Assembly: GCF_042186555.1 (NCBI RefSeq)
Contig: NC_133327.1
Location: forward strand, 101,577,853-101,641,852
Reading direction: 5' to 3'
Source of the DNA: Aquarana catesbeiana
Taxonomy: Eukaryota > Chordata > Amphibia > Anura > Ranidae
Length of the DNA stretch: 64,000 nucleotides
Shown here: positions 32,930 to 44,013 of the stretch, piece after piece
Numbering within the stretch: the stretch's first letter is position 1
Layout: each line of letters opens with the position of its first letter
Notes under the pieces: generated by a model
Database searches by the model: none
What the model saw: the letters and a program-made list of their open reading frames with translations, nothing else
Told to the model about the DNA's origin: nothing
Translations under genes and position numbers: made by a program

Positions 32930-33370
32930 CACTTAAAGGAGTTCTATGGTCATAGCATACACTTTTCATTTCATTTAGCATTGTTATACTAATAAAACAA
33001 TAGTTATTTTTGGCAATCCAACACAAGCTTACTTGAAAAATCTCCTTTCATGTTATGAGTACTGCTTGTTTGCTGGCCATCTCTATCCACAACCTCCTGG
33101 ATTCCCTGCATGCTTTGCAGCTTCTCCTCTGCTGTGTACTTTCAGTTTCTAAGGACTGCATATCCCATGGTTACCTAATGCCTGCAAGCTCTAATTTCTG
33201 TACTGGACTCCGCCTCCTAATAATCCTCTTAGCAGCTCGGTAGTTCAGAAGGCAGGCTCTGTGAAATGTGACACAGCAGTGCCTACTCACAGGGCATTTC
33301 AGAATTCAAGGAAGGAAATATGTGGAGATCTTCAAAAAGTACGTTTACAAATCACAATATTGTTCAGATT
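32930..33370 (+). repeat. Dispersed repeat shared with 57640-57965
   Basis: CTGGCCATCTCTATCCACAA, CTAAGGACTGCATATCCCAT, GTAGTTCAGAAGGCAGGCTC, TGTGAAATGTGACACAGCAG and AGTACGTTTACAAA recur in the same order at 57640-57965. It opens after TTAAAGGAGTTCTATGGTC, so it may be another TTAA-type element; the right end is not clear. Non-coding. Confidence 0.7.
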
Positions 33371-33774
33371 AAAGGTCTTTTCACACTATGTGCAGGTGAC
33401 AGATGTTTTACTGTATTGCAAAACGTATGCCACTACAAGGACACACAGTATGTGTCCCATTCACACTGCAACACAGGCTAGGAGTGCTGAGATAAAATAC
33501 AGACATGCTGTATTTTATTGTTTATTGTAGCGCACCGCGTCGAATCGCATGCCACTGTGCAACAGCACAGCGCATTGTCTTGCTGTACATTGCCATGAAT
33601 GAAGTGTCAATTTTAAGCTCTTCACATAAAGCTTGTACAAAAAAAAAATGGGAGCCCTTTGATGAGCTGAAACCTCCAACGCACTAATCCCAACGCACAT
33701 GTTCCTGTAGAAATGGCTGTGCATATAAATGGGTGCTGTAGAGAACCAATGGCTGGAACCATATTAAATTCAAA
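33371..33774. other. Non-coding, no recognisable feature
   Basis: It contains GCGCACCGCGTCGAATCGCA and similar GC-rich words but no gene or clear repeat. Confidence 0.3.
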
Positions 33775-34025
33775 GCAAACAATTGTCACCAGCACACCAA
33801 GGATCTCCAGAGTGGGTCCAGAGCTTTAATCAGCGATCACATTGTTACAGCAGATTGCAACATTTAGGAGCCACACAGGACCCCTTCATCAGGCTGTGAT
33901 GACATGTTTCGCAAGACTGATGAAGAGGTCCTGCGTGGCTCCGAATCTGCTGTAACAATGTGATCACTGATTAAAGCTCTGAACCCACTCTGGAGATCTT
34001 TGTTGTGCTGGTGACATTTGAATGG
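33775..34025. mobile_element. Inverted pair of decayed PLE-type terminal repeats
   Basis: About 115-nt arms meet near 33898. The left arm has GTCACCAGCACACCAAGGAT, CCAGAGCTTTAATCAGCGAT and AGGAGCCACACAGGACCCCT. The right arm has AGGTCCTGCGTGGCTCCG, ATCACTGATTAAAGCTCTG and TGTTGTGCTGGTGAC. Each arm, read outward, has CTGATGA-A followed by a GAGG/GGCTC-type stem and then GAAT or TAAAT (33858-33893 reverse, 33913-33950 forward), a decayed version of the hammerhead-like string in the intact PLE. Confidence 0.6.
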
Positions 34026-34265
34026 CACAGCCACAGTGATGTCACTCGCACAGGGTAAACGTGGTCTGAGCTGCGTATGCGCAAGCTAAGATCACATTAC
34101 CGCTGACAGGAAAGGGGGAGATTTATGACAGAGGGTCTCTTCTGATATATAAACCCTGCCTTTCAGTGGATTTTTAAATTTTGACTTTACTTCCACTTTA
34201 AGGATACAGGGAATGTACAGTGTATGAAATACTGCAGATGTTTGTTACCCAATCTTTTATCCAGC

Positions 34266-34553
34266 TTAGGCCGGGTTCACATGTGTGCGGCTGTGGTTTG
34301 CAGTAGGGGTCTGGTGCGTCCTTGTTCACCGGTTCAGGTGCGATTCAGGTGCAAATGTTTGCCTGAATTTGCACCTGAGCCAGATCCAAAAATGCACAGG
34401 ACCCTTTGTGAAACTGCACCGCGGACGCCTTGTACATGTGTGAACCGGATCCATTGAGAACCAGTTACAATTGGATGTGGTTTAAACGGAGAACAGGGAT
34501 GCACCGGACTCCTGCTGTGAGCCGCGTCCTCAGTAAGTGTGAACCTAGCCTAA
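34266..34553. mobile_element. Harbinger-like MITE
   Basis: The left end is TTA-GGCCGGGTTCACATG and the right end is GTGTGAACCTAGCC-TAA. The termini are imperfect inverted repeats and the flanks fit a TWA-type 3-bp target. Internal hairpins around TGCACCTGA/TTCAGGTGC words. Non-coding. Confidence 0.65.
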
Positions 34554-36659
34554 ACCTTACAAGACCCTTTAAAGAGGAGTTCCATGCAGTTGCTGAAAAC
34601 AATCAGTAGGCTACTAATGCTGCAGCTGTGCTAAAATCTGAAAGTTTATTTATTATATTTGCAAACATTGAGAGATCTGAAATCGATTGCAGAAAGATTT
34701 CACAAAACTCCTCACATGTGGGATAGGTCATCTGCTTGAAGCTTGTAATGTGCAGTAACTATTTTCTCTAATTAATGTATCACCAATTAGATTCAAACTT
34801 CTACAGCAGGTTTAAATGTGGTCTCCTGTTGGGTATTTATTGTAATTGAATCAGAGCGTTACTGTAACAGGAAGTTAGGGGAAATCTCCGCAGTTGGGTC
34901 ACAGAAAGCAAAACAAACTAAACAGTTCCACCCTTTTCTCTACTCTGAGATGTGATTTTAATTGCTTTATGTTGGACAGACTTCCTTTTACATTGTGCCC
35001 CACTAGGAGAAGGACAGATAGAGAAAGGAAATACACCCAATGGGCACACCAACAGAAATAAAGAAATACAGAGACCATTCCCTTCCCCAGGCTATTTAAA
35101 ACTACAAAAACATGAAATTGACCAGAGTTAGGCTTTGATTTTTGGTTCACCCTGCAGAACATATTTTCATGCAGACCCTCATATCTAGTGCAGTTTTAGT
35201 TTTCTAACATATACAACATATTGGAAATGCAACGCACATCACAAAAGAGAACTACTGGGAAAACGGTCATACTCTGAATAAGTGTTTTAAGTGTATATGC
35301 TAATGTAAATCACACAGTACTTAAGAAATCCCATTTCAATTGGCCCTATAAATCCAAAGGATACTTTACATTATGTCATTTTTACACAGTCTCCAGGGAT
35401 AATCTTAATGGAGAAATAGCGCTTTTTCAACACTTGTATAAAGCTTTTAGTATCCAGTTTCAGCTGTGATGTTAAAAATCACTCTACCACATGGTCTTTT
35501 TCTTTTAGTTTAATTTCCCTTCTTGACATTCTACACAGTGCTGAGCAAGACTGTCTAACTCTGCGTGATATAATGCTCAGCACTGACCTCCCGCTTCTGC
35601 ACATTTTTTGAATTAAATGTCAGTTACCCTGCACACACTGCTAAGAATACATAGTTCAAGGAGAAATTATCATAAGTATCCAAAAGGATTATTTTCTCTG
35701 CACAGACTTATTTTACCGATAATGGTCTAAATAAATGGCCTCAAGCCTCCATAATTTACTGTATCTTTGTAATTTAGTAAAGAGGTAAGTAGAAAAAATT
35801 TAGTAATTAGCATACTGCATTAAAGGGTTGGATGTTTGCTGAAAGTTAACGTGGAACTACACTGCATCTGAGCACCACAAACACTATTTAGTTCATTTTA
35901 ATATTCAAAGCAAACTCACCCATTCATCCATTTCTCCATGCTTTATTTTGCTGAGAAGTCACTTTCAAAAACACCCCCCTAACATTTCTCGCAGTGACCA
36001 TCTTGAATAAGGGCAGATGATTCATGTAGCATTTACTCCATCTCCATCTAAATCCATCTTCCCTTAGCTAAGGCATGGAGACAGGAGGTTGTGCTTAGCT
36101 GAGAAAACTCTTCCTTCCCTCTTGAAGACTCCTGGGATGTATGACATCATTTGTCTATGCCTGGAAACCCAGAAGTAACTGAAGAAATGTAAAAAAAAAA
36201 GTTAAAACAAGTAAATATGATATACTTTCCTATCTATTTACAAATTCTAGCAGCATAAGGATTCAAAATAGTCAAGTTGAATGAGAAATTGAAATTCTAC
36301 TTTAACTCCACCCACATTAGAAATGTCTTTTTTACATGGTTGCTAAATCTCTAAGGATCACCAGTGAGACATGTTTGCTAGGTTTCTAGTAATACCCAAA
36401 TTTAATGGCCATTTTAAAAGTGAATATAGTTGTCATGGAATTCTGAGACAAACTTTTTTTTTAATCTTTGGATGAGTGGGGTAGAGTAAGAATCTCCATG
36501 AGGGTTTGTTGCTAGGGAAGGGAAACTCTTAATAAGGTGCTGAAGGGGTAGATTTAAACTTTCATGAAAAATGAAATGGTGAACTAACTCTATATCCTGG
36601 CCAACCCTCCGGACCTTGATGCACATAGCGTCCATAATGTCCTGTACTGTCGGTGTTGT
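34554..36659. other. Anonymous non-coding DNA
   Basis: No supported gene, RNA or mobile element in about 2 kb. The longest open frame (reverse, around 34900-35160) has no domain. Confidence 0.35.
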
Positions 36660-36940
36660 GGTCAATACATTGCACGCTGCAATACACAGCCTCGAAGTGA
36701 GTATCCATCATAATGCCCGTTATGGCAAGCACTTATAGGTCAGCATGAACTTGTGACTGCGCTGAGTAATGAGAAGTGCATCTTTCTTCTTGGACACCTT
36801 ACCAGAAGAAGAAGCATCTGATGCACCTCTGATTGGTCAGTACAGTCATATGTCTGTGCCAACCAATAAGCTCTTTCTATTGTGAGTATTAGGATGGATA
36901 CTCACTTCGGGGCTTTGTATTGCAGTAAGGTGTATGGACC
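36660..36940. repeat. Inverted repeat (decayed MITE-like)
   Basis: GCTGCAATACACAGCCTCGA and GTGAGTATCCATC (36677-36710) are mirrored by GATGGATACTCACTTCGGGG and CTTTGTATTGCAG (36893-36926). The outer words GTCAATACATTGCAC and GTAAGGTGTATGGACC also correspond. The arms are about 50 nt with about 180 nt between. No TSD recognised. Confidence 0.6.
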
Positions 36941-38292
36941 AGTACACTGACAGCACAAGGGCATTAAGGCTACTATGTGCAGTAGGGTCAAGTGGTGGTG
37001 AGGATATTTGAACTTAGTTCATCTTTTTCATTTTTCTTGAAAAGATGAACCTTACCCTTTAAAGTTCAATCCAGTGCTTAGTCTCCCCTCCTCCAATTCA
37101 CCCCTCTGGAGATTCCCCAACTGTATGTTTTGCTTTTTCTATACTTACTTTATACTTACCTTTTTCCAAATGTTCAATAGAATTGCATGACTCTTCATCA
37201 TTACATGATTTGTGTTGTAGTAACACCCTCTCACTGGGTGAGGCCATGACGTCTTGCACTGACAGCAACTCATCAGTCTGTCAGTGATGCTGGGTTTCAT
37301 TCAACCCAGAACACTAAGGACATCTTGTGGCAAATAGAAAGATTTGTGGGGGGATTGGGGGAGAGAGAACTGCTCTGGAATGAAAGTTAATATTCCTAAT
37401 CTTTATTAAAAATGTTAACACTGCTTTTTGTGTTTAACATCAGCTATGGTCTATTTTAATTAGAAAACATTTTTTCTGAAGTTGAACTTTAAGAGCTAAT
37501 GCTACTGAGATTACTATTTTAAACACATACAGCTTTATTACAATCAACTAATAAGGTTTACAGAAAAAAAGTTTTCTTTAGGTTTTTCAATGTTTTGATA
37601 TAGACCTTTTTAAAGGAAAGAAATTATGCAGTATATGTTTTAATTAATCATTGCATTTGCATTAACTTTTTTTAAGCACCTTACTGACAATTTTCTCTCC
37701 TCTAGTTGTAATAATTAGAAGTTGTGACTACCAGATGGTCATATGTATGGATATTTTCTCTTTATTTATGCTTTTATTTCTGATTGTGCCCCTGATTGAG
37801 ATATTCCTCCTCAATGTGTATTCCTGTCATACCTTGATAGGGAATAAGGAAACTAGATGGGCAAGAATGTAGGCTACAGGCAGCATTGAAAACCTCAAAA
37901 AAAAATAAATATAGGTAGAAGGTGCTGGGTCCAGAGTTGGTTTAATTTCTCAGTTTGAAGATAAAATGATTTTGGTTAGGCAGCTCTCTAACATGAAGGT
38001 GCCTCAAAGGTGAACACTGATAAGCCTAGAGCAAACAAGAACACCACTCCAAAGGTTTAAGAGCAGGGTATACACGCATAGTTTTTTTCATTCAACCAGC
38101 AAGTTGAATGGAAAAAAAGAAACCTTACAGATCCCTGCAACCACACACGCGATGTTAATGAACGAATATCTTCCGCTGTGCCATTGTATTCTGACAGCCG
38201 GAATTCCCCCCGTCAGAATATACAGTACAGATGAGTGCTGCAGCTGATCAAATGCTGTTTTTCAAGCAGGATTATTTGACAGAAGCTGGCTG
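36941..38292. other. Anonymous non-coding DNA
   Basis: No supported feature. Open frames short and uninformative. Confidence 0.35.
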
Positions 38293-38741
38293 TTATGCCA
38301 TGTACACACAACCGGTTTTGCCGTCGGAATAAACTCCGAAGGTTTCCGTCGGAACTCCGACGGAATTCTATTCAAGCGGTCTTGCCTACACACGGCCAGC
38401 CCAAAGTCTGACCAAAGTCCGACTGTCCAGAACGCGGTGACGTACAGCACGTACGACGGGACTAGAAAAAGGAAGTTCAATAGCCAGTAGCCAATAGCTT
38501 CCGTCTCGTACTTGCTACAGAGCATGCGTCGTTTTTGGTACGTCGGAACAGCATACAGACGAGCAGTTTCCCCGTTAGGAATTGGTTCCTTCGGAAATAT
38601 TTAAAACATGTTCTATTTCTAGGTCTGTCAGAATTTTCGAAAAGAAAAGTCCCATGAGGCACAAACATGATCGGCATAGACGATGAAAAGCTTCCGTCTT
38701 TCTTTTTCTGTCTGACATTCTGCTCGTGTGTACGTGGCTTA
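38293..38741. mobile_element. PIF/Harbinger-like MITE, copy 1
   Basis: The left end is TTA-TGCCATGTACACACAACC and the right end is CTCGTGTGTACGTGGC-TTA, with inverted termini and a 3-bp TTA target on both sides. The interior is rich in TCCGAC/GTCGGA words. It is related to the element at 59780-60213, which has the same ends and interior vocabulary (GTCGGAA, TTCCGACA, ACGTACG). Confidence 0.75.
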
Positions 38742-38814
38742 AGAAGGCTTAGAAGGAGAAATGGAAATTTTGTTCCTCTTACGGGACTTTAAAGGGGACA
38801 CCTGCTCATAAGTA

Positions 38815-40798
38815 ATAGAGTATAATAAGGAGTATAATAAGTATAGGTTTGATTACAAAAGTTTAGGTATTTATTAGGGTGAGGGTACGGGTAATTTTAG
38901 GGTACAACAGATGAGTGGGCATAAGGTACAGGATACAAGTTACAAACATGAAAATATGGCAATACAACATGCAGAGGATCCACAATCATAGGACTCCAGG
39001 TGTGTATGGGACACACACACAGAGTACCCGACGCGTTTCGAAATAAACTTCCTCAGGATTGTCTGATAGGGATCAGCAAGCACAGAGGTGTGTCTATAAA
39101 TCAAAAAGACAGCAATAAAAAAACTATACAGTAATGTGTGTATAACAAAGTCAGTAACATCATAAGATAATGCAGCCAAACTGCTACAAAAGTATGACAT
39201 GGTATATAGTAAAGAGAATTTGAGGTACTGACCATATACTGTTGCTTGAAAAGGCATGTATTACTGCACGTGTATCCAAAGAAGCACTCAAAAATACGGA
39301 AGGGGGGTTTTGTAGGGGGGATAAAAAGACACACCACTGGACTTCAGTAGGCTGCTCGCCCCCAGTCCACGTCCGGCCCGTGACACCCAGACCCGGCGGG
39401 GCGGTCTGAGAGAGCTCCCCAGCAAAGGGCGCCACAAAAGCCACCGTGGAGAAGAGTAATCTTAGGTATGCTCCAATCTGTAGAGGGCCAAAAGGGTAAA
39501 AGGAGAATATTACAACCAGGTGGAGAGCTATGTCCCAGGGAGGGGGGGTAGATTATAAAAATGCCCCCGGTATGGGACAAAGCAAATGTGTATGTGGAAA
39601 AAGGGGTATGCAAAGAAAAAGATTAATAATATACCTGGAGAGGGCCAAGAAAAAGGCCAATGCAGGCAGGGGACTGCGGGTTTCCGAAAGGAGGGGGTTC
39701 TTATTCCTTATGGTCCGGCCCGGTAAGCCAGTGCGGTAATCCTGTGTGATGCTCCAGACTGTGTGCATCCAGTCCCTGTGAGGGTTAAGGTGTCCCAGGG
39801 GGGTAGCGGCAGTAATACCAGTCTGGGGGCAATGGAGGGGGGTGTTCCAACAGGGGGTCCGGGCCAGGGAATTCAACCTGCATGGTAAAGGGCATGAATG
39901 GGAGGAGAGAGAGGATGAAACAGGGGGTGCGTCAGCCTGGAGGGATTTGTGACAGTACACAAAAGAGAGCTGGTTACCTGGTAGATAAAGCAGCGGCGTG
40001 CAGCAATGTGGGGCGGAAGGCCGTAAGATGGTAGAGTGGAGCCATGTCAGAAATAGTATGGCTGCACTCGTGATAGGTCACAGGTGCAGCCAATGGTGGA
40101 CAAGGGAAACGCCCCCCGAGCCTGGGGCGCGCGCGCCGGCCCCCCGGATACCGCGGCCGGGGAGTGTCCGAGAACCCGGACACGGTGACGTCAAACCCCG
40201 GCGCGATGACGTAGGTCGCACGGGGGCGGGGGGCCGAAACCCACGCCGAAGACCCGCGGCGCAGTTTATCGGAGGGGAAAGGATCGAGCTTGCGATCCGA
40301 GTCCTCTGGTTAGTAGAGGGCCGCCTGCAGCGAACACTGTCGCACCAGGCAGCCCCCCTGCGCCGAGTGGGGAGCAGACTGCCGCCCCGCCATAGGCCGA
40401 GGCGGCCCGGGGCGGAGAGGAGAGAGGGGGCGAGCTGGGAGGCCAGTGGGTGGAATGTGAGGATTCCTGCAAGGAGGGATATACAGACAGGGGAAGAGAG
40501 GGACAGGGCCAAGACACTGGAAGGGTGGGGGGGGAAGGGGGGGGGGAAAGAAACAGACCAAGGGGGATAATAAAAGTATGCATGAATAATAATACACAGA
40601 TAAATGTTAACATGCCCAGAAAAAACGTATGTACAATATAATATACATATATACAGTTATGTACATATTTGATAAGGATGCATTTATACATATATACACA
40701 CTATTTACAACCCATGAGGTAGTGGACACATGGAGGGGGGAAAAAAACAGAAAAAATATATGCTGCCTGGCCAGGGAGGCATAGGGGGAGAAATTGTT
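38815..40798 (-). mobile_element. PLE-2, 3' flank with terminal-repeat sequence
   Basis: The region downstream (on the reverse strand) of the PLE-2 coding block. It contains a GC- and CpG-rich segment (about 40086-40460) and a hammerhead-like string at 39024-39060. The same order (ORF2 stop, GC-rich part, hammerhead string) is seen after the PLE ORF2 ends at 52143 and 56275. Open frames on both strands in the GC-rich part are composition shadows. The outer boundary is uncertain. Confidence 0.55.
39024..39060 (-). ncRNA. Hammerhead-ribozyme-like motif, PLE-2
   Basis: On the reverse strand: CCTGAGGA, AGTTTATTTC, GAAACGCGTC. CTGANGA and GAAAC match the two conserved hammerhead core strands, and ACGCGT is a palindromic stem III as in minimal PLE hammerheads. 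The stem II and stem I pairing is weak, so activity is doubtful. Confidence 0.4.
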
Positions 40799-42312
40799 TT
40801 AGGGGGGGATTTCGTCAGGTTCCCACTCTGAGCCTCCTGACGAAAAACCCTCCAAGAAGGGTCTAAAAGAAATACATGTGTTGAGTCCTGGAGGTTGGGT
40901 GGCTTTCAATCTGAAAATCCACCTCTGTTCCAACTGTAGAAGAATTTTGTTGGCATCACCCCCCCGCATACCAAAGTGTACACGGTCGAGGATGAGGAAG
41001 TGGAATTTGGGGCAGATGCCCCCATGTACGGTTATAACATGGCGACCCAGGGGTAGATTGGGGTTACGGGTTTGCATGGCTGTGATGTGTCTATAGGCCC
41101 TGCGCCAGAACTCCTGTATGGTCTTCCCAATATAAAAACATGTGCACTCACATGTGAGTAGGTATACTACCCCACATGTTTTGCAATTGGCATAATGCCT
41201 AGGCCTAAAGGGTTCGCCATTGGGTAACATGACATTCTTGGAGGTATTGAGGAATCTGCAATAGGTGCAGCCCCCACATCGAAAGGTGCCCTTGTTTTTG
41301 CAGGGGTCATGTCTGCTTCCGCCTTTAAATTCACTACAGACAAGCTGGTCTCGAAGAGATGCGGCCCGTCTGTAAGTGAACATGGGTGTAGAGGGTACGA
41401 AGGGGCCAATGGTGGGGTCCATGGTGAGCATGTGCCAGTATTTAGATATGACTCTCTTGATGGCCAGATGCTGATTGGAGAATCTCGTGATGATAGAAAT
41501 AGGTTGAGATTTACGTTTTTTGGTCGAGGGATTGTATAAGATGTCACTACGTGTTCTGATACATACCCTCTTGTAAGCTTTTTTAAGGCATGAGTTCGAG
41601 TATCCCCTCGCCCGTAGGCGTGTTTGCAAGATCTTGGCCTCTTTTATGAAGGTTGCATCATCGGTACAGTTCCTTCTAGTGCGAAGGTATTGACTGTACG
41701 GTATGGAGGCAATGAGTGATTGGGGGTGGAAACTGCTGGCATGGAGTATAGAGTTGCCTCTAGAAGATTTTCTGAAAAGGCTCGTGCTAAGGGATCCTTC
41801 ACTGTCCTTGTGGATGGTGACGTCCAGGAAAGTAATGGACTCCTGATCCCAGGACATAGTGAATGACAAATTGAAGTCATTGTTGTTGAGTGAGTCAAGA
41901 AAGGTGGGCAATAATGATGTTGGACCATTCCACACCAGGAGGACATCATCAATGTAGCGATACCACAGGACGATGTGCTCCATGTGTGAGGCGAATTGCG
42001 GAAATTCGTGTATCATGTGTTCCCACTCCCCCAGGTACAGGTTAGCGTACGATGGGGCACAAGAGGTCCCCATCACAACGCCCTGCACCTCGAGGTAGTG
42101 GGACCCATTGAATGTGAAGTAGTTATGGGCGAGGATGAATTCCAATGCAGCCAGTAAGAAGTCATTGGTTTTATTGTTGTATTGGCTGTTTAGGGAAAGG
42201 ACGTGTTGAACACATGCAAGACCTTTGTCATGCGGGTTTGAACTGTATAGGGCCTCCACGTCCACTGCCACAAGTACTGACTCGGGAGGGACGCAGAGGC
42301 CGCAGAGGTTTT
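40799..42312 (-). pseudogene. Penelope-like element PLE-2 ORF (RT plus GIY-YIG), 5'-truncated
   Basis: An uninterrupted reverse-strand frame of about 504 codons, cut off at its 5' end at about 42312 in the middle of RT motif A. There is no start codon; the frame simply begins at the truncation. In order it shows VAVDVEALYSS (motif A aspartate, first residues), GVVMGTSCAPSYANLYLGEW (about residue 75), WYRYIDDVLLVW (catalytic YIDD, about residue 118), ITFLDVTI and QHLAIKRVISKYW. A Cys cluster CGGCTYC follows near residue 340, then the GIY-YIG nuclease CGVVYLLTCECTCFYIGKTI with R and H downstream (about 375-405) and LEQRWIFRLKATQPPGLN. RT and endonuclease together would nick the target and prime cDNA synthesis in the nucleus. 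Absence of the N-terminal third makes it non-functional, but the lack of stops over 1.5 kb implies a fairly recent insertion. The Cys motif suggests a Neptune-like clade. Confidence 0.9.
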
Positions 42313-44013
42313 TAACCTTTCCCCATTGTACTAAAAAGTGGTTTTGTTGTTTATTTGTATCTCATGTGTAAGAACAGGAAGGCAGCAACACTGGGCCAAT
42401 CAGCAGCTAAAGAGGAGGACATTGGGCTGCTGCATTGCACATTAGGTCATGTAATCTATTGGAGGCTCTACTTCGCTCTGGGAGGATATCTGGAGAACTA
42501 CAGATCCCAATAGACTGAAAAACACCAGGAGGAGGACAGTGGAACATTTTACTGTACTGCCCGGGAAAGTTTGTGGCTTTTGAACCCAGGCTCCTTAGCA
42601 GTAAGGACCTCTGTCAGCCCACTCCTCTCACCTAAGAACCAACTGCTGGAGGGGGAACATGGCACCAGACCGGGGAAGGAAGTGGATGCGCAGGCTAGAA
42701 TGCTGAATCCTCAGGCAATTGCTTTCCAGTGCGGCTGGAGCATCTTCAGAGCAGGTTCACTGGTCCTCATCTGCATCTACAGCCACACAGAGCTGGTTTC
42801 CTGGTGTCAAGCCATTGATCCACAGGGGTCCCTCCACCATTGGTACCCACAGATGAAGTGTAGGATAAACACTCTGTACCACAAAACCAAGCAAGACCTT
42901 AGCTAGCACACTTTTCCATCTGGTTCCTTACACACTAACGTACTGATGCAGCATACCACTGAGCAGTGCCACTGCACTGGATTACCCTATTAGGTAAAAT
43001 CCACTTAACCCCTCCCTGCAGTTGTTGCTTCCCCTCTCCATTACTGTTAAGCCTTCCTCAAGTTCTAACCTTGTTAAACTGGGAGTATCTGGAAGCCACT
43101 TAGCATCACCATTAGTGCATCACTGAAAGGGCCCCAACATTGCCATCAAAACATTTTTTTCCTTTTTTCTTGGAGATTATTTCTCCCGAGTATTTACATT
43201 AGACACTAGCAATTTTTTCACCTTCCTTGAACACTGATGCCCTGAAGGCCGACTAGCACCTAGCAAAGTCACTCCAGGGACTAAGAAAGTGTTACCTCCA
43301 GGGATTATACTTTCCGCTTCTGACTGCCCTTATGATAATTTGGGTAATTCTGTTACAGTTTAAGCTGATTAGTAAACCTGAGCCCAGTTACTTTAATTTA
43401 TCTGTATTTTAAATTTATTGCTACCATAGTTATTACGTTTACCCCTTATCTCTTCCTACTTTTACCTACTCTATTTTATGACAATATATTTAGTTTGTTT
43501 TATTAACTAGTCTTGTGCTTGAGTTCATTAAAATAGCTTTATAGCTGGGTACTAATGTCACTGTCAGTATTTTCTCAGTGAAATTGTGTGTTTGAGTACT
43601 CATCCTGGTGTGTCAGAGGGGCTAAGGTTTTGAGAAGGTCAAAGCCGGAAGACCCATCTTAACTAGCAGCTCCTTTGGGGGGGTGGCGCTGCATTTCCTT
43701 TCATGATTATTACTGAAATGGAATTATCACATCAAAGAGGTGTAATGTTAAAAAAAGATCTGCTGCAGATGTGAAAGCACTAAATATGCCACCAGCTGCA
43801 TCATAAACTACTCTGGTAATAGCTCACACTAAGCATTGCAAAGCTACATTCCACAGTCACAGCTGCATCGCAACAAAACTATTCTGAATATTTGTCATAG
43901 TATAGAAAGGGTATATAATGCAGGTAAATAAACATGATTTCAAAGCTAATTCTAACCAGAGAAGAAAACTGTAGGGATAATTAATAAGGGATAATTTTTA
44001 CTAAATTGAGTTA
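42313..44013. other. Anonymous non-coding DNA
   Basis: No gene, RNA or clear mobile element. A 111-codon plus frame near 42571-42906 shows no domain or repeat-protein pattern and is probably chance. Confidence 0.35.

Noticed and set aside
34224..34457. Open frame with Cys/Arg-rich residues
   Set aside because: It lies inside a Harbinger-like MITE and mirrors its hairpin.
39998..40691. Overlapping 95-190 codon frames on both strands in the GC-rich block
   Set aside because: Lack of stops is explained by high GC. Several frames are open together and none has a domain.
42571..42906. 111-codon plus frame as a host exon
   Set aside because: No splice-site pattern, domain or homology recognised; probability of a chance frame of this length in 64 kb is high.
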